Of a stretch of DNA of 14,357 nt, positions 6,258-13,179 are shown in pieces. How positions within the stretch are numbered: the first letter of the stretch is position 1; every line of letters starts with the position of its first letter. The DNA lies in NCBI GenBank assembly GCA_050743385.1, contig JBOGFJ010000222.1, forward strand, positions 1-14,357. The letters are read 5' to 3'. The position numbers and the translations under genes were made by a program. Source of the DNA: JACDBD01 sp050743385. GTDB lineage: Bacteria > Actinomycetota > Acidimicrobiia > IMCC26256 > JACDBD01. Under the pieces are notes generated by a model. It searched no databases. It saw nothing but the letters and a program-made list of their open reading frames with translations, and was not told the origin of the DNA.

Positions 6258-7460
6258 CTACTCCACGTCGGACGCGCCTCCGAGCGCCACCCGCCCCGCG
6301 TAGAACAGCGTGGCCTCGGGCGTGAGCGGGTGGTACTTGCCTGCCCGTACGTCACGGTACGCACGCGGGAGCGAGGTCCGGTTGTAGTACGACATGCCTC
6401 CCGCCATCTCCATCGCGATGTCGACGATGTCGACCGCTTCGGTGACCACACTGCGCTTCGCGAGGTTCACGGTGTTCATGGTGGCGGCGTCGGCGCGGTA
6501 GTCGTCGCCGATCTCGTCGAGGCTTCCCATCAGCGCCCACCACGAGGTCCGTAGCTTGAAGTCCATGAGCCCGACCTGACGGTGCACCAACGGCAGCGTC
6601 TCCATCGGATCGGCGCCGCGTTGCTTCCCGGTGATCAGGCGCACCGCCTCGTCGCGCGCGGCCGCCGCGATCCCGTAGTACACCGCGGCGACCGGCGGCA
6701 TGAAGTGGATGGCAGCAGCTCGAAGCGCGGGGTCGAACAGACCCCACGGTCGACGGGAGACGATCTGGGCATCCGAAACGAGCACGCCGTCGAGCTCGAC
6801 GTCGTGGCTCGCCGTGCCGCGCATCCCGAGAGTGTCCCACGTGTCGAGGACCTTCACACCGTCGGCCGTGGCCGGCACCGAGAACATCAGCACCTCACGG
6901 TCGCCGTCACCGTTGCCGCCGTCGACCACCGCGGTGGTGATGAGCACGTCACCGCGGGGTGCCTGCGAGCAGAACGCCTTGCGGCCGTTGACCCGGTACC
7001 CACCGTTCTCGCGCACGGCGGTGCCGTTCGACCACAACCAGTCGGAGCCACCGCTGGTGAAGAGCACGAGGTCCTCGGCGGCGACGCGCTGCAGCACGGC
7101 CTCGGCCCCCGGCATGGCGTTTCGACGCCGGAAGCACTGCGCGAGCGTGATGTACACGTGCATGTTGACCGCGAGCGCCGTGGATCCGCAGTACCGCGCC
7201 AGCTCGGCCTGGGCGTAGCAGACCTGGCGCATCGATGCGCCCAGCCCACCGAGGTCCTCGGGCACGGCGAGGCGCAGGTATCCGGCCTCCGCGAGCGCCT
7301 CGTAGTTTTCGGCGACCCACGTCTTCTCGCGGTCGTGCTCGTCGGCTCGGGGAGCGAACCGGGCTCCGAGCTCGGCGGCGAGCTCGACGAAGCGGTCGTC
7401 GCCCTCATGCAGTGGCGCCGGTCGGCTGAGCGGCGTCGCGACATCGGTGGTGGTCGTCAT
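6258..7460 (-). CDS. Acyl-CoA dehydrogenase-fold flavoprotein
   Basis: This 400-aa protein has the acyl-CoA dehydrogenase architecture: an N-terminal helical domain (about 20-130), a middle beta domain with the G-x-Y-x-V-N-G-x-K-x-F strand pair (153-163), D-T-L-G-M-R-G-T-A-S-H-D (209-220), and a C-terminal four-helix domain ending in a P-R-x-x-R-D-x-R motif (365-372). It should bind FAD. Where typical members carry Y-E-G-T with the catalytic Glu, this protein reads K-Y-H-P-L-T-P-E (375-382). The nearest acidic residue is therefore E382, and the base is uncertain. Related flavin monooxygenases of the DszC/SfnC type also have H-x-P after R-D-x-R, so an oxygenase role is possible. The ATG start at 7460 has AGGAGG 8 bp upstream. 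It is divergent from an HxlR-SCP2 regulator that probably controls it. Confidence 0.8.
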   Translation of the reverse strand: MTTTTDVATPLSRPAPLHEGDDRFVELAAELGARFAPRADEHDREKTWVAENYEALAEAGYLRLAVPEDLGGLGASMRQVCYAQAELARYCGSTALAVNMHVYITLAQCFRRRNAMPGAEAVLQRVAAEDLVLFTSGGSDWLWSNGTAVRENGGYRVNGRKAFCSQAPRGDVLITTAVVDGGNGDGDREVLMFSVPATADGVKVLDTWDTLGMRGTASHDVELDGVLVSDAQIVSRRPWGLFDPALRAAAIHFMPPVAAVYYGIAAAARDEAVRLITGKQRGADPMETLPLVHRQVGLMDFKLRTSWWALMGSLDEIGDDYRADAATMNTVNLAKRSVVTEAVDIVDIAMEMAGGMSYYNRTSLPRAYRDVRAGKYHPLTPEATLFYAGRVALGGASDVE

Positions 7461-7536
7461 CGGTCCTGCCTCCTGGCTCCTGCTCCAGCGGGTCTTCCTG
7501 ACCCTATGGATGCGGCCCGTCCCCGGGTAGTACTGA

Positions 7537-7567
7537 GAGTGAACCTTGCCGGTTCATTGAGTGAACC
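7537..7567. promoter_or_regulatory. Putative operator: three TGAACC half-sites at 11-bp steps
   Basis: TGAACC (7540-7545), its reverse complement GGTTCA (7551-7556) and TGAACC again (7562-7567) start exactly 11 bp apart, about one helical turn. The first pair is an inverted repeat with a 5-bp spacer. The outer copies form the 9-bp direct repeat GAGTGAACC (7537-7545 and 7559-7567) with a 22-bp period. The array ends inside the first codons of the HxlR gene. Such regular spacing suits a dimeric winged-helix autorepressor that may also control the divergent dehydrogenase. Binding is inferred. Confidence 0.6.
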
Positions 7568-8247
7568 GCAAGACTGGCGGGGTGCGCCCCTACGCCCAGT
7601 ACTGCCCCATCGCCAAGGCCGCCGAGGTACTCGGCGACCGCTGGTCCCTGCTGATCATCCGCGAGCTGCTGACCGGCAGCACCCGATTCAACGAGCTCGC
7701 TCGGGGGCTGCCCGGCCTCTCGCGCGCGCTGCTCAGCAAGCGGCTCCGCCAGCTCGAGCGCGGCGGGCTGGTCGAGCGCCGGCACGGCGGGGGCTACGAC
7801 CTCACCGAGGCCGGGGAGGAGTTGCGGCCGCTCGTGTTCGCGTTCGGCGAGTGGGGGGCCCGGTGGGCGTTCCCCGACCCCACACCCGAGGAGCTCGACC
7901 CCGATCTGCTGCTCTGGTGGGTGCGCGGTCGTATCGACCGCAGCCGGATGCCCGACCGCGTCGTGGTGGTGAACTTCGTGTTCACCGACCACCGAAACCG
8001 CTACTGGCTCGTGATCGAGCCCGGCGACGTCTCGGTGTGCCTGACCGACCCCGGCTTCGACGTCGATGTCACGGTGACGTCCGACCTGTCGACCATGTTC
8101 CAGGTGTGGCTCGGGCGCATCGCGCTCGTGGACGCGATGCGCGACGAACGGGTCGAGGTCGGCGGGACGCCCGCGCTCGTCCGCTCGTTCGCCCGCTGGT
8201 TCCAGCTCAGCCCGGTCGCCTACGCCGTGCGAGCCGCCTCGAGCTGA
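7561..8247 (+). CDS. HxlR-type winged-helix regulator with C-terminal SCP2-like domain
   Basis: This 228-aa protein has an N-terminal HxlR (MarR-like) winged helix at about 10-105. It begins with Y-x-x-Y-C-P-I-A-K-A-A-E-V-L-G-D-R-W-S-L-L-I-I-R-E and continues through the recognition region GLSRALLSKRLRQLE (52-66) and the wing. C15 is the usual conserved cysteine of the family. Residues of about 125-222 resemble an SCP2 sterol/lipid-carrier domain, which could be a ligand-binding sensor for an acyl or sterol-like effector. The GTG start at 7561 is chosen by similarity; GTG 7582 is an alternative. The first site overlaps the putative operator, suggesting autoregulation. It is divergent from the dehydrogenase. 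Its last 28 bp overlap the 3' end of ctaG on the other strand. Confidence 0.85.
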   Translation: MNRKTGGVRPYAQYCPIAKAAEVLGDRWSLLIIRELLTGSTRFNELARGLPGLSRALLSKRLRQLERGGLVERRHGGGYDLTEAGEELRPLVFAFGEWGARWAFPDPTPEELDPDLLLWWVRGRIDRSRMPDRVVVVNFVFTDHRNRYWLVIEPGDVSVCLTDPGFDVDVTVTSDLSTMFQVWLGRIALVDAMRDERVEVGGTPALVRSFARWFQLSPVAYAVRAASS

Positions 8248-9098
8248 CGGTCGTGCCGGGCGCCGGCCCGCTCCTCGTGGGCCATCCAGCGGCGCACGAC
8301 CACGAGGGCCGCCACCACCCCGAAGATCTCACCGGCGACCCACAGGAGGCCGGCGCCGGTGCGTTGATCCGACAGCGGGCTCGCGCCCCAGGTGCGAACG
8401 ACGCCGTCGTACCACCCGGCCGCCAGGACCTCGTCGGAGGCGAGGATCGCCACCCCGAGGAACGCGTGGAACGGCAGCGCCACGAGCACGTAGAGGAGCC
8501 GGGCGCCGAAGCCGAGTGCACCCGGGATCGGGTCGACCGCGACGACGTGGGCCATGAACAAGAAGCCGACGACGAGGAAATGCGCGTGCACGGCCGCGTG
8601 CACCCAGTCGTTGCGCAACGACAGCTCGTACAGACCGGTGAAGTACAACACGGCCAGCGTCCCGCCGAACAGGAGCCAGGCCGTCACCGGATGCGTGACC
8701 ACCGCGACCGGGCGGCTGTGGAGGGCGCGCAGGAGCCGCCGCTGACCGGCGCGGCCGCTCGCCTGGAGCGCCAGCGTCACCGGCGCCGCCAGCACGAGGA
8801 GCAACGCCGCCACCATCCCCAACAGGAGATGCTGGACGACGTGCAGGCTGAACAACACCCGGTCGTAGGCCGCCAGCCCCGACTGCGTCGCGACGACGAC
8901 GACCATGAGTCCGGCAGCAAACGAGAGCGAGCGGCTGCGGGGCCACTCGCGGCCGCGGCGGGCGAGGCGGCGCACGCCGAGCGCGTAGCCGGCGGCCGCC
9001 GCCACCACGACGAGGAGAAGCAGGTCGGGCTGCCAGTCGGTCAGCAGCAGGTCCCATGTCGGCGGAGGTGGCGCGACGAGCGCGAGCACGATGCTCAC
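8220..9098 (-). CDS. ctaG: Cytochrome c oxidase assembly protein CtaG (caa3_CtaG family)
   Basis: This 292-aa integral membrane protein has about seven helices (near 26-45, 57-77, 82-111, 134-156, 165-188, 199-220 and 247-270). Histidines H86 and H90 (L-H-V-V-Q-H), and H167, H171 and H173 (V-H-A-A-V-H-A-H), are placed like the conserved His of the caa3_CtaG family, which is implicated in copper delivery and assembly of haem-copper oxidases. The open frame extends to 9236, but the extra N-terminal part is arginine-rich and non-conserved. GTG 9098 gives a short head before W15 and the first helix. A second GTG at 9089 lies 7 bp after a TAGCGT hexamer and could be a leaderless start instead. It is divergent from ctaE and so regionally associated with the oxidase genes. 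Confidence 0.85.
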   Translation of the reverse strand: MSIVLALVAPPPPTWDLLLTDWQPDLLLLVVVAAAAGYALGVRRLARRGREWPRSRSLSFAAGLMVVVVATQSGLAAYDRVLFSLHVVQHLLLGMVAALLLVLAAPVTLALQASGRAGQRRLLRALHSRPVAVVTHPVTAWLLFGGTLAVLYFTGLYELSLRNDWVHAAVHAHFLVVGFLFMAHVVAVDPIPGALGFGARLLYVLVALPFHAFLGVAILASDEVLAAGWYDGVVRTWGASPLSDQRTGAGLLWVAGEIFGVVAALVVVRRWMAHEERAGARHDRQLEAARTA

Positions 9099-9102
9099 GC
9101 TA
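9097..9102 (-). promoter_or_regulatory. Possible -10 hexamer of ctaG
   Basis: TAGCGT on the minus strand is followed by 7 bases and then the GTG at 9089, the same geometry as the lipid kinase promoter. If real, ctaG would begin at 9089 rather than 9098 and be leaderless, because this hexamer overlaps the 9098 start codon. No -35 box is evident. This is a weak call. Confidence 0.25.
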
Positions 9103-9141
9103 TCTGGACGAGCAAGCCGTGGCGCCGCTGCCGGCCTGTGA

Positions 9142-9147
9142 CAGACT
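9142..9147 (+). promoter_or_regulatory. Possible -10 hexamer of the ctaE-qcrCAB operon
   Basis: CAGACT is followed by 7 bases and then the ATG of ctaE at 9155. It differs from the TAnnnT pattern at the first base. The distance fits a leaderless transcript, and there is no Shine-Dalgarno sequence before the ATG. A strong respiratory operon would be expected to start in this 56-bp divergent gap, but the hexamer itself is weak. Confidence 0.3.
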
Positions 9148-9154
9148 CCGCCCG

Positions 9155-9733
9155 ATGCAGGACGGCGTTGTGACCCAAGGGTCCCGCTCGCATGCGCCGG
9201 CGATGCTGACGGTCGGCACGGTCGTCTGGCTGGCATCGGAGCTCATGTTCTTCGGCGGCCTCTTCGCCGCCTACTTCACCCTGCGGGCTGAGACGGCGGT
9301 GTGGCCACCCGCCGACGTGACGCTCGAGACCACTCTCTCGGCCATCTTCACCGCCGTGCTGATCGTGTCCAGCGGGACGATCCACCTGGCCGGAAAGGCG
9401 CTCGAGCGGGGCGACCGCGCCGGCGTGCAGCGTTGGATCGTGATCACCTTCGTGCTGGGCGGGCTCTTCCTCGCGAACCAGATTCGCGAGCTCCTCGTGA
9501 ACGACTTCTCCATCTCGTCCCACGCCTACGGTTCGATCTACTACCTGATGACGGGGTTCCACGGCCTGCACGTCGCCGCCGGGCTCGTCCTGCTGGTCAT
9601 CGGGCTCACGATGGTCGTCAACGCGGGCACGCTGACGCGCCGCACCCCCGCCGTCGAGTCGGTCACGTATTACTGGCACTTCGTCGACGTGGTGTGGGTC
9701 GGTTTGTTCACCACGATCTTCCTGATCCGGTAG
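9155..9733 (+). CDS. ctaE: Cytochrome c oxidase subunit III
   Basis: This 192-aa, five-helix COX3 protein forms part of the aa3 oxidase core, stabilising subunit I and its proton uptake. Signatures are S-E-L-M-F-F-x-G-L-F-A-A-Y-F (28-41), H-G-L-H-V (136-140) and the C-terminal Y-W-H-F-V-D-V-V-W-V-x-L-F (173-185). The length matches the short actinobacterial form without the two N-terminal helices of mitochondrial COX3. The open frame reaches back to 9056, but that extension overlaps the divergent ctaG and is not conserved. ATG 9155 places the first helix 16 residues in. GTG 9170 is a possible alternative. The stop TAG is followed immediately by the ATG of qcrC. ctaE preceding qcrCAB is the order also known in mycobacteria. 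Confidence 0.94.
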   Translation: MQDGVVTQGSRSHAPAMLTVGTVVWLASELMFFGGLFAAYFTLRAETAVWPPADVTLETTLSAIFTAVLIVSSGTIHLAGKALERGDRAGVQRWIVITFVLGGLFLANQIRELLVNDFSISSHAYGSIYYLMTGFHGLHVAAGLVLLVIGLTMVVNAGTLTRRTPAVESVTYYWHFVDVVWVGLFTTIFLIR

Positions 9734-10516
9734 ATGAGGCGCTTCGGACTCGCGTTCGGGGTGATCGCGCTGACCGCGGCTGCGTTGGTGGTGGGGCTCG
9801 TCAGCGCCGGCGCCGCACCCCGCTCGCCGCGCCAGGCGGTGGCGTTCCCGAACGGCGGGGGCGACGGGGGGCTCGTCGAGCGCGGCCACGAGCTCTTCCT
9901 CACCGGGTGCTCCTCGTGCCACGGCGTCGACGGCGAAGGTACCGACCAGGCACCGGGCCTCGTCGGGGTCGGCGCCGCCTCCGCCGACTTCCAGCTGAGC
10001 ACGGGGCGCATGCCCAACACCGAGCCCAACCGCCAGGCTGTTCCCAAGCCACCCGCCTACGACCGGGAGGAGATCGACGCCCTCGTCGCCTACGTCGCGT
10101 CACTGGGCGACGGACCGGCCATCCCCGACATCGACGACCCGCCGGGCGATCTCGTGGGGGGTGGGCGGCTCTTCACGCTCAACTGCGCCGCCTGCCACAG
10201 CTCGGCCGGTAACGGCGGCGCGCTCAGCTCGGGCCGGAACGCGCCCACTCTGCACGGCGCGACCCGGGTGCAGGTGGCCGAAGCGATCCGGACCGGCCCC
10301 GGGCCGATGCCGGTGTTCGGGCCCGAGACGCTCTCCGACAAGCAGGTGAACTCGATCGTCGAGTACGTGCACTACCTGCGCGATCCCGAAGACCCCGGCG
10401 GCCTCGACCTCGGGCTGGTCGGCCCCATCACCGAGGGTCTGGTCGCGCTGCTGTTCGGCTTGGTGGTGCTGGCGTTCGTTTGCAAGTGGATCGAGCCGAA
10501 GGAGCAGGAAGAGTGA
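9734..10516 (+). CDS. qcrC: Ubiquinol/menaquinol-cytochrome c reductase, diheme cytochrome c subunit QcrC
   Basis: This 260-aa diheme cytochrome carries electrons from the Rieske centre to the CuA site of the oxidase, replacing a soluble cytochrome c. Two haem-attachment motifs are present, C-S-S-C-H at 59-63 and C-A-A-C-H at 151-155. M93 (G-R-M-P) and M192 (G-P-M-P) are the likely sixth ligands. An N-terminal hydrophobic signal or anchor spans about 4-27, and a single C-terminal helix at about 231-251 ends in a short positive/negative cytoplasmic tail. This architecture matches mycobacterial QcrC. The ATG directly abuts the ctaE stop with no gap, and the TGA overlaps the GTG of qcrA, so translation is probably coupled through the operon. 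Confidence 0.94.
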   Translation: MRRFGLAFGVIALTAAALVVGLVSAGAAPRSPRQAVAFPNGGGDGGLVERGHELFLTGCSSCHGVDGEGTDQAPGLVGVGAASADFQLSTGRMPNTEPNRQAVPKPPAYDREEIDALVAYVASLGDGPAIPDIDDPPGDLVGGGRLFTLNCAACHSSAGNGGALSSGRNAPTLHGATRVQVAEAIRTGPGPMPVFGPETLSDKQVNSIVEYVHYLRDPEDPGGLDLGLVGPITEGLVALLFGLVVLAFVCKWIEPKEQEE

Positions 10517-11382
10517 GCCGGCCACCCGACGATCGAGCCGCCTTCGAGCGGCGGACGGTCAACCAGGTCGCGGCCGCGTTCGTCATCAGCGCCCTCGCGT
10601 CTCTCGGGCTCGCGATCACCTACTGGCAGGGCGGCCAGAGCCAGATCGAGGGCGTGCTGCTCGCGATCGCGTTGGGCGGCATCGGCTACGGGTTCGTCGT
10701 CGTCGCCCGGCGCCTGCTGCCGCAGGGCCCGTACACCGAGGAACGCGACGTCCTGCCCGCGACCGACGAGATGGTCGAGGGGTTCGAGGAGGACCTCGAA
10801 CGCGGTGAGGGTTGGCTCGCCCGGCGCGGCTTCCTCCTGAAGATGCTCGGCGTCGCCGGCGGCGCCCTCGGGCTGGCGGCGCTGTTCCCCATCCGGTCGC
10901 TCGGGCCCAACCCGGGACGGACGCTCTTCCAGACGAGCTGGGGCAAGGGTTCGCGCGTCGTCGACGAGCAGGGCGACCCGGTGCGGGTGGGCACGCTCGA
11001 GGTCGGGGGCGTGCTCACCGTCTTCCCCAAGGGGAGCCTCGAGGACGAAGACTCCCAGGTCATTCTGATCCGAGTGTCGGACGACGACGTCGTCACCAAG
11101 GAGGGTCGCGAAGACTGGGCGCCCCAGGGCTACGTCGCCTACTCGAAGGTGTGCGTCCACGCCGGCTGCCCGGTCGGGCTGTACCAGCAGGATGTGAAGG
11201 AACTGCTGTGCCCGTGCCACCAGTCGACGTTCGACGTGCTCGATGCCGCCAAGCCGATCTTCGGGCCCGCCACCCGCTCGCTCCCCCAGCTCCCGCTCAT
11301 GATCGACGACGACGGGTTCCTGCGCTCGCAGAGCGACTTCGAAGAGCCGATCGGCCCCGGGTTCTGGAACCGCGACCGATGA
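10513..11382 (+). CDS. qcrA: Rieske iron-sulfur subunit QcrA of the cytochrome bc1 complex
   Basis: This 289-aa protein carries the 2Fe-2S centre that takes an electron from menaquinol and passes it to QcrC. Box I is C214-V-H216-A-G-C219 and box II is C233-P-C235-H236. C214, H216, C233 and H236 should bind iron, and C219/C235 should form the disulfide. Three N-terminal helices (about 18-38, 46-64 and 107-127) are characteristic of actinobacterial QcrA. The third helix is preceded by the twin arginine R104-R105-G-F-L, consistent with the Tat-dependent insertion known for this family. The start is GTG 10513, which overlaps the qcrC TGA by 4 nt and has AAGGAG (10499-10504) 8 bp upstream. The upstream in-frame ATG at 10480 lies inside qcrC and is rejected. 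Confidence 0.94.
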   Translation: MSRPPDDRAAFERRTVNQVAAAFVISALASLGLAITYWQGGQSQIEGVLLAIALGGIGYGFVVVARRLLPQGPYTEERDVLPATDEMVEGFEEDLERGEGWLARRGFLLKMLGVAGGALGLAALFPIRSLGPNPGRTLFQTSWGKGSRVVDEQGDPVRVGTLEVGGVLTVFPKGSLEDEDSQVILIRVSDDDVVTKEGREDWAPQGYVAYSKVCVHAGCPVGLYQQDVKELLCPCHQSTFDVLDAAKPIFGPATRSLPQLPLMIDDDGFLRSQSDFEEPIGPGFWNRDR

Positions 11383-12773
11383 GCCGCCGGCGCCGGATGG
11401 TGCTCCCCCGGGTCGCCCGCTGGATCGACAACCGGCTGGGCGCGTCACGCGTCGCCCGCACGACGTTGAACAAGATCTTTCCCGACCACTGGTCGTTCAT
11501 GCTGGGCGAGATCGCGCTGTACTGCTTCGTGATCCTCCTGCTCACCGGCGTGTATCTCACGTTCTTCTTCGTGCCGGGGTCGAAGGAGGTCACCTACGAC
11601 GGCAGCTACGGCCCGCTCCAGGGTGTCGAGATGTCGCAAGCCTTCGAGTCGACGCTGCGCATCAGCTTCGACGTGCGGGCGGGTTTGGTCATGCGCCAGA
11701 TCCACCACTGGGCCGCGCTCGTGTTCATCGCCGCCATCATCGCCCACCTCATGCGCATCTTCTTCACCGGCGCGTTCCGCCGCCCGCGCGAGGTCAACTG
11801 GATGATCGGCGTCACGCTGCTCGTGCTCGCGATCGCCAACGGGTTCACCGGGTACTCGCTCCCCGACGACCTGCTCTCGGGTACCGGCCTGCGGATCGCC
11901 TACTCGGTCGTGTTGTCGGTCCCGGTCGTGGGGACGTGGATCGCGTTCCTGATCTTCGGCGGCGACTTCCCCGGCACCGACGTGATCACCCGCTTCTTCG
12001 TGATCCACATCCTGATCGTCCCGGCCGCGATCGCCGGACTGCTGGTGGCGCACCTCGGGATCCTCGTCCGGCAGAAGCACAGCCAGTTCGCCGGGAAGGG
12101 ACGAACCAACACCAACGTCGTGGGGGCGCGTCTCTGGCCGACCTTCATGGCCAAGACGCTCGGACTGTTCTTCATCGTCTTCGCGGTGCTGGCGGCGCTG
12201 GGCGGGCTCGCCCAGATCAACCCGGTGTGGATCTGGGGCCCGTTCGAGCCCGCGGCGGTGAGCGCGGGATCACAGCCCGACTGGTACGTGGGCTGGCTCG
12301 AGGGGTCGCTGCGGCTGTTCCCGGCGTGGGAGACGCGCCTCTTCGGGTTCGAGATCCCGAACCCGTTCTACTCGGGCGTGGTGATTCCCTCCATCACGTT
12401 CGGTGTGCTGTACGCGTGGCCGTTCCTCGAGGCTCGGATGACGAAGGACTACGCCGAGCACCACATCCTCGACCGGCCGCGCGACCGGCCCGTGCGCACC
12501 GGCATCGGCGTCGCGGTGCTGACATTCTTCGTGCTGCTCTTCCTCGCCGGCGGCAACGACGTGCTCGCGGCGCGGTTCGGCATCTCCGTCAACCAGATCA
12601 CGTGGGCGCTGCGAATCGCGGTGTTGACGGTGCCAGCCTTGGCGTTCCTCCTCACGTATCAGCTGTGTCGCGAGCTCCAAGCCCGCGAACGCGCCGAACC
12701 ACCCGCTGTCGCGGTGCTGGAGCGCGGCCGCGACGGCGGCTTCACCGAGGTCGAGCCCACGACCACCCCCTAG
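11379..12773 (+). CDS. qcrB: Cytochrome b subunit QcrB of the cytochrome bc1 complex
   Basis: This 464-aa polytopic cytochrome b holds the two b haems and the quinol-oxidising and quinone-reducing sites. Candidate haem ligands are H109 and H123 (14 apart) in one helix and H210 and H225 (15 apart) in another; the second spacing resembles b6-type proteins. The Qo-site motif is P300-D-W-Y, the usual form of P-E-W-Y in this group. Further helices follow at about 329-350, 374-391 and 409-430. The start is ATG 11379, overlapping the qcrA TGA by 4 nt. A longer open frame back to 10812 runs antisense to none but inside qcrA and is rejected. It is shorter than mycobacterial QcrB (about 550 aa), mainly at the termini. 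Confidence 0.95.
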   Translation: MSRRRRMVLPRVARWIDNRLGASRVARTTLNKIFPDHWSFMLGEIALYCFVILLLTGVYLTFFFVPGSKEVTYDGSYGPLQGVEMSQAFESTLRISFDVRAGLVMRQIHHWAALVFIAAIIAHLMRIFFTGAFRRPREVNWMIGVTLLVLAIANGFTGYSLPDDLLSGTGLRIAYSVVLSVPVVGTWIAFLIFGGDFPGTDVITRFFVIHILIVPAAIAGLLVAHLGILVRQKHSQFAGKGRTNTNVVGARLWPTFMAKTLGLFFIVFAVLAALGGLAQINPVWIWGPFEPAAVSAGSQPDWYVGWLEGSLRLFPAWETRLFGFEIPNPFYSGVVIPSITFGVLYAWPFLEARMTKDYAEHHILDRPRDRPVRTGIGVAVLTFFVLLFLAGGNDVLAARFGISVNQITWALRIAVLTVPALAFLLTYQLCRELQARERAEPPAVAVLERGRDGGFTEVEPTTTP

Positions 12774-12792
12774 CGACGCCAGAGTGCGTGAG

Positions 12793-13179
12793 TCAGTGGT
12801 CGCGGCGGCTCTCGGCCACGTAGCCGAGCACGCCGAGGACGAAGATCGCACCCCCGATGACGAAGATCCAGACGCCGAACACGAACCCGGTGGCAAACGC
12901 GGTCGCGCCCAACCCGAAGACGAACGGCCAGATCGACGCCGCCGGAAACGCGGTCGTCTCACCGGCGCCGTCGGCGAGGGCGGCGTCGGGACGGTCCTCG
13001 GGACGGGCCGGAATTCGACGCGACCACCGCAGGAGGTACACGCCGACCAGCAAGCCGAGCAGCGCGCATCCGGCGAGCATCGTGGTGCCGGCGTCTTCGT
13101 AGCTGGTGAACCAGTACAAGGTGCCGATGACGGCGAAGAACGCGGTCACCCCCAGGAAGACGAACGCCTCGACCCTCAT
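12793..13179 (-). CDS. ctaF: Cytochrome c oxidase subunit IV (actinobacterial CtaF)
   Basis: This 128-aa, four-helix subunit is found only in actinobacterial aa3 oxidases and contributes to the bcc-aa3 supercomplex. It begins M-R-V-E-A-F-x-F and has helices near 5-24, 33-51, 84-101 and 103-122. The conserved loop R-P-E-D...A-D-G-A-G-E (59-74) is the CtaF hallmark and aligns with mycobacterial CtaF. The ATG at 13179 overlaps the TGA of ctaD by 4 nt (13176-13179), so it is coupled to ctaD. A longer open frame to 13362 lies within ctaD and is arginine-rich, so it is rejected. The gene ends 19 bp from the convergent qcrB. Confidence 0.93.
   Translation of the reverse strand: MRVEAFVFLGVTAFFAVIGTLYWFTSYEDAGTTMLAGCALLGLLVGVYLLRWSRRIPARPEDRPDAALADGAGETTAFPAASIWPFVFGLGATAFATGFVFGVWIFVIGGAIFVLGVLGYVAESRRDH

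Noticed and set aside
6582..9173. 863-codon open frame on the plus strand
   Set aside because: It is rich in Arg, His and Gly, matches no family, and runs antisense to the dehydrogenase and ctaG and out of frame through the HxlR gene. Long spurious frames are expected at this GC content.
10812..11378. N-terminal extension of qcrB by 189 codons
   Set aside because: The extension lies entirely inside qcrA in another frame and is Arg/Ala-rich. The ATG at 11379 has the normal 4-nt operon overlap and gives the expected cytochrome b start.
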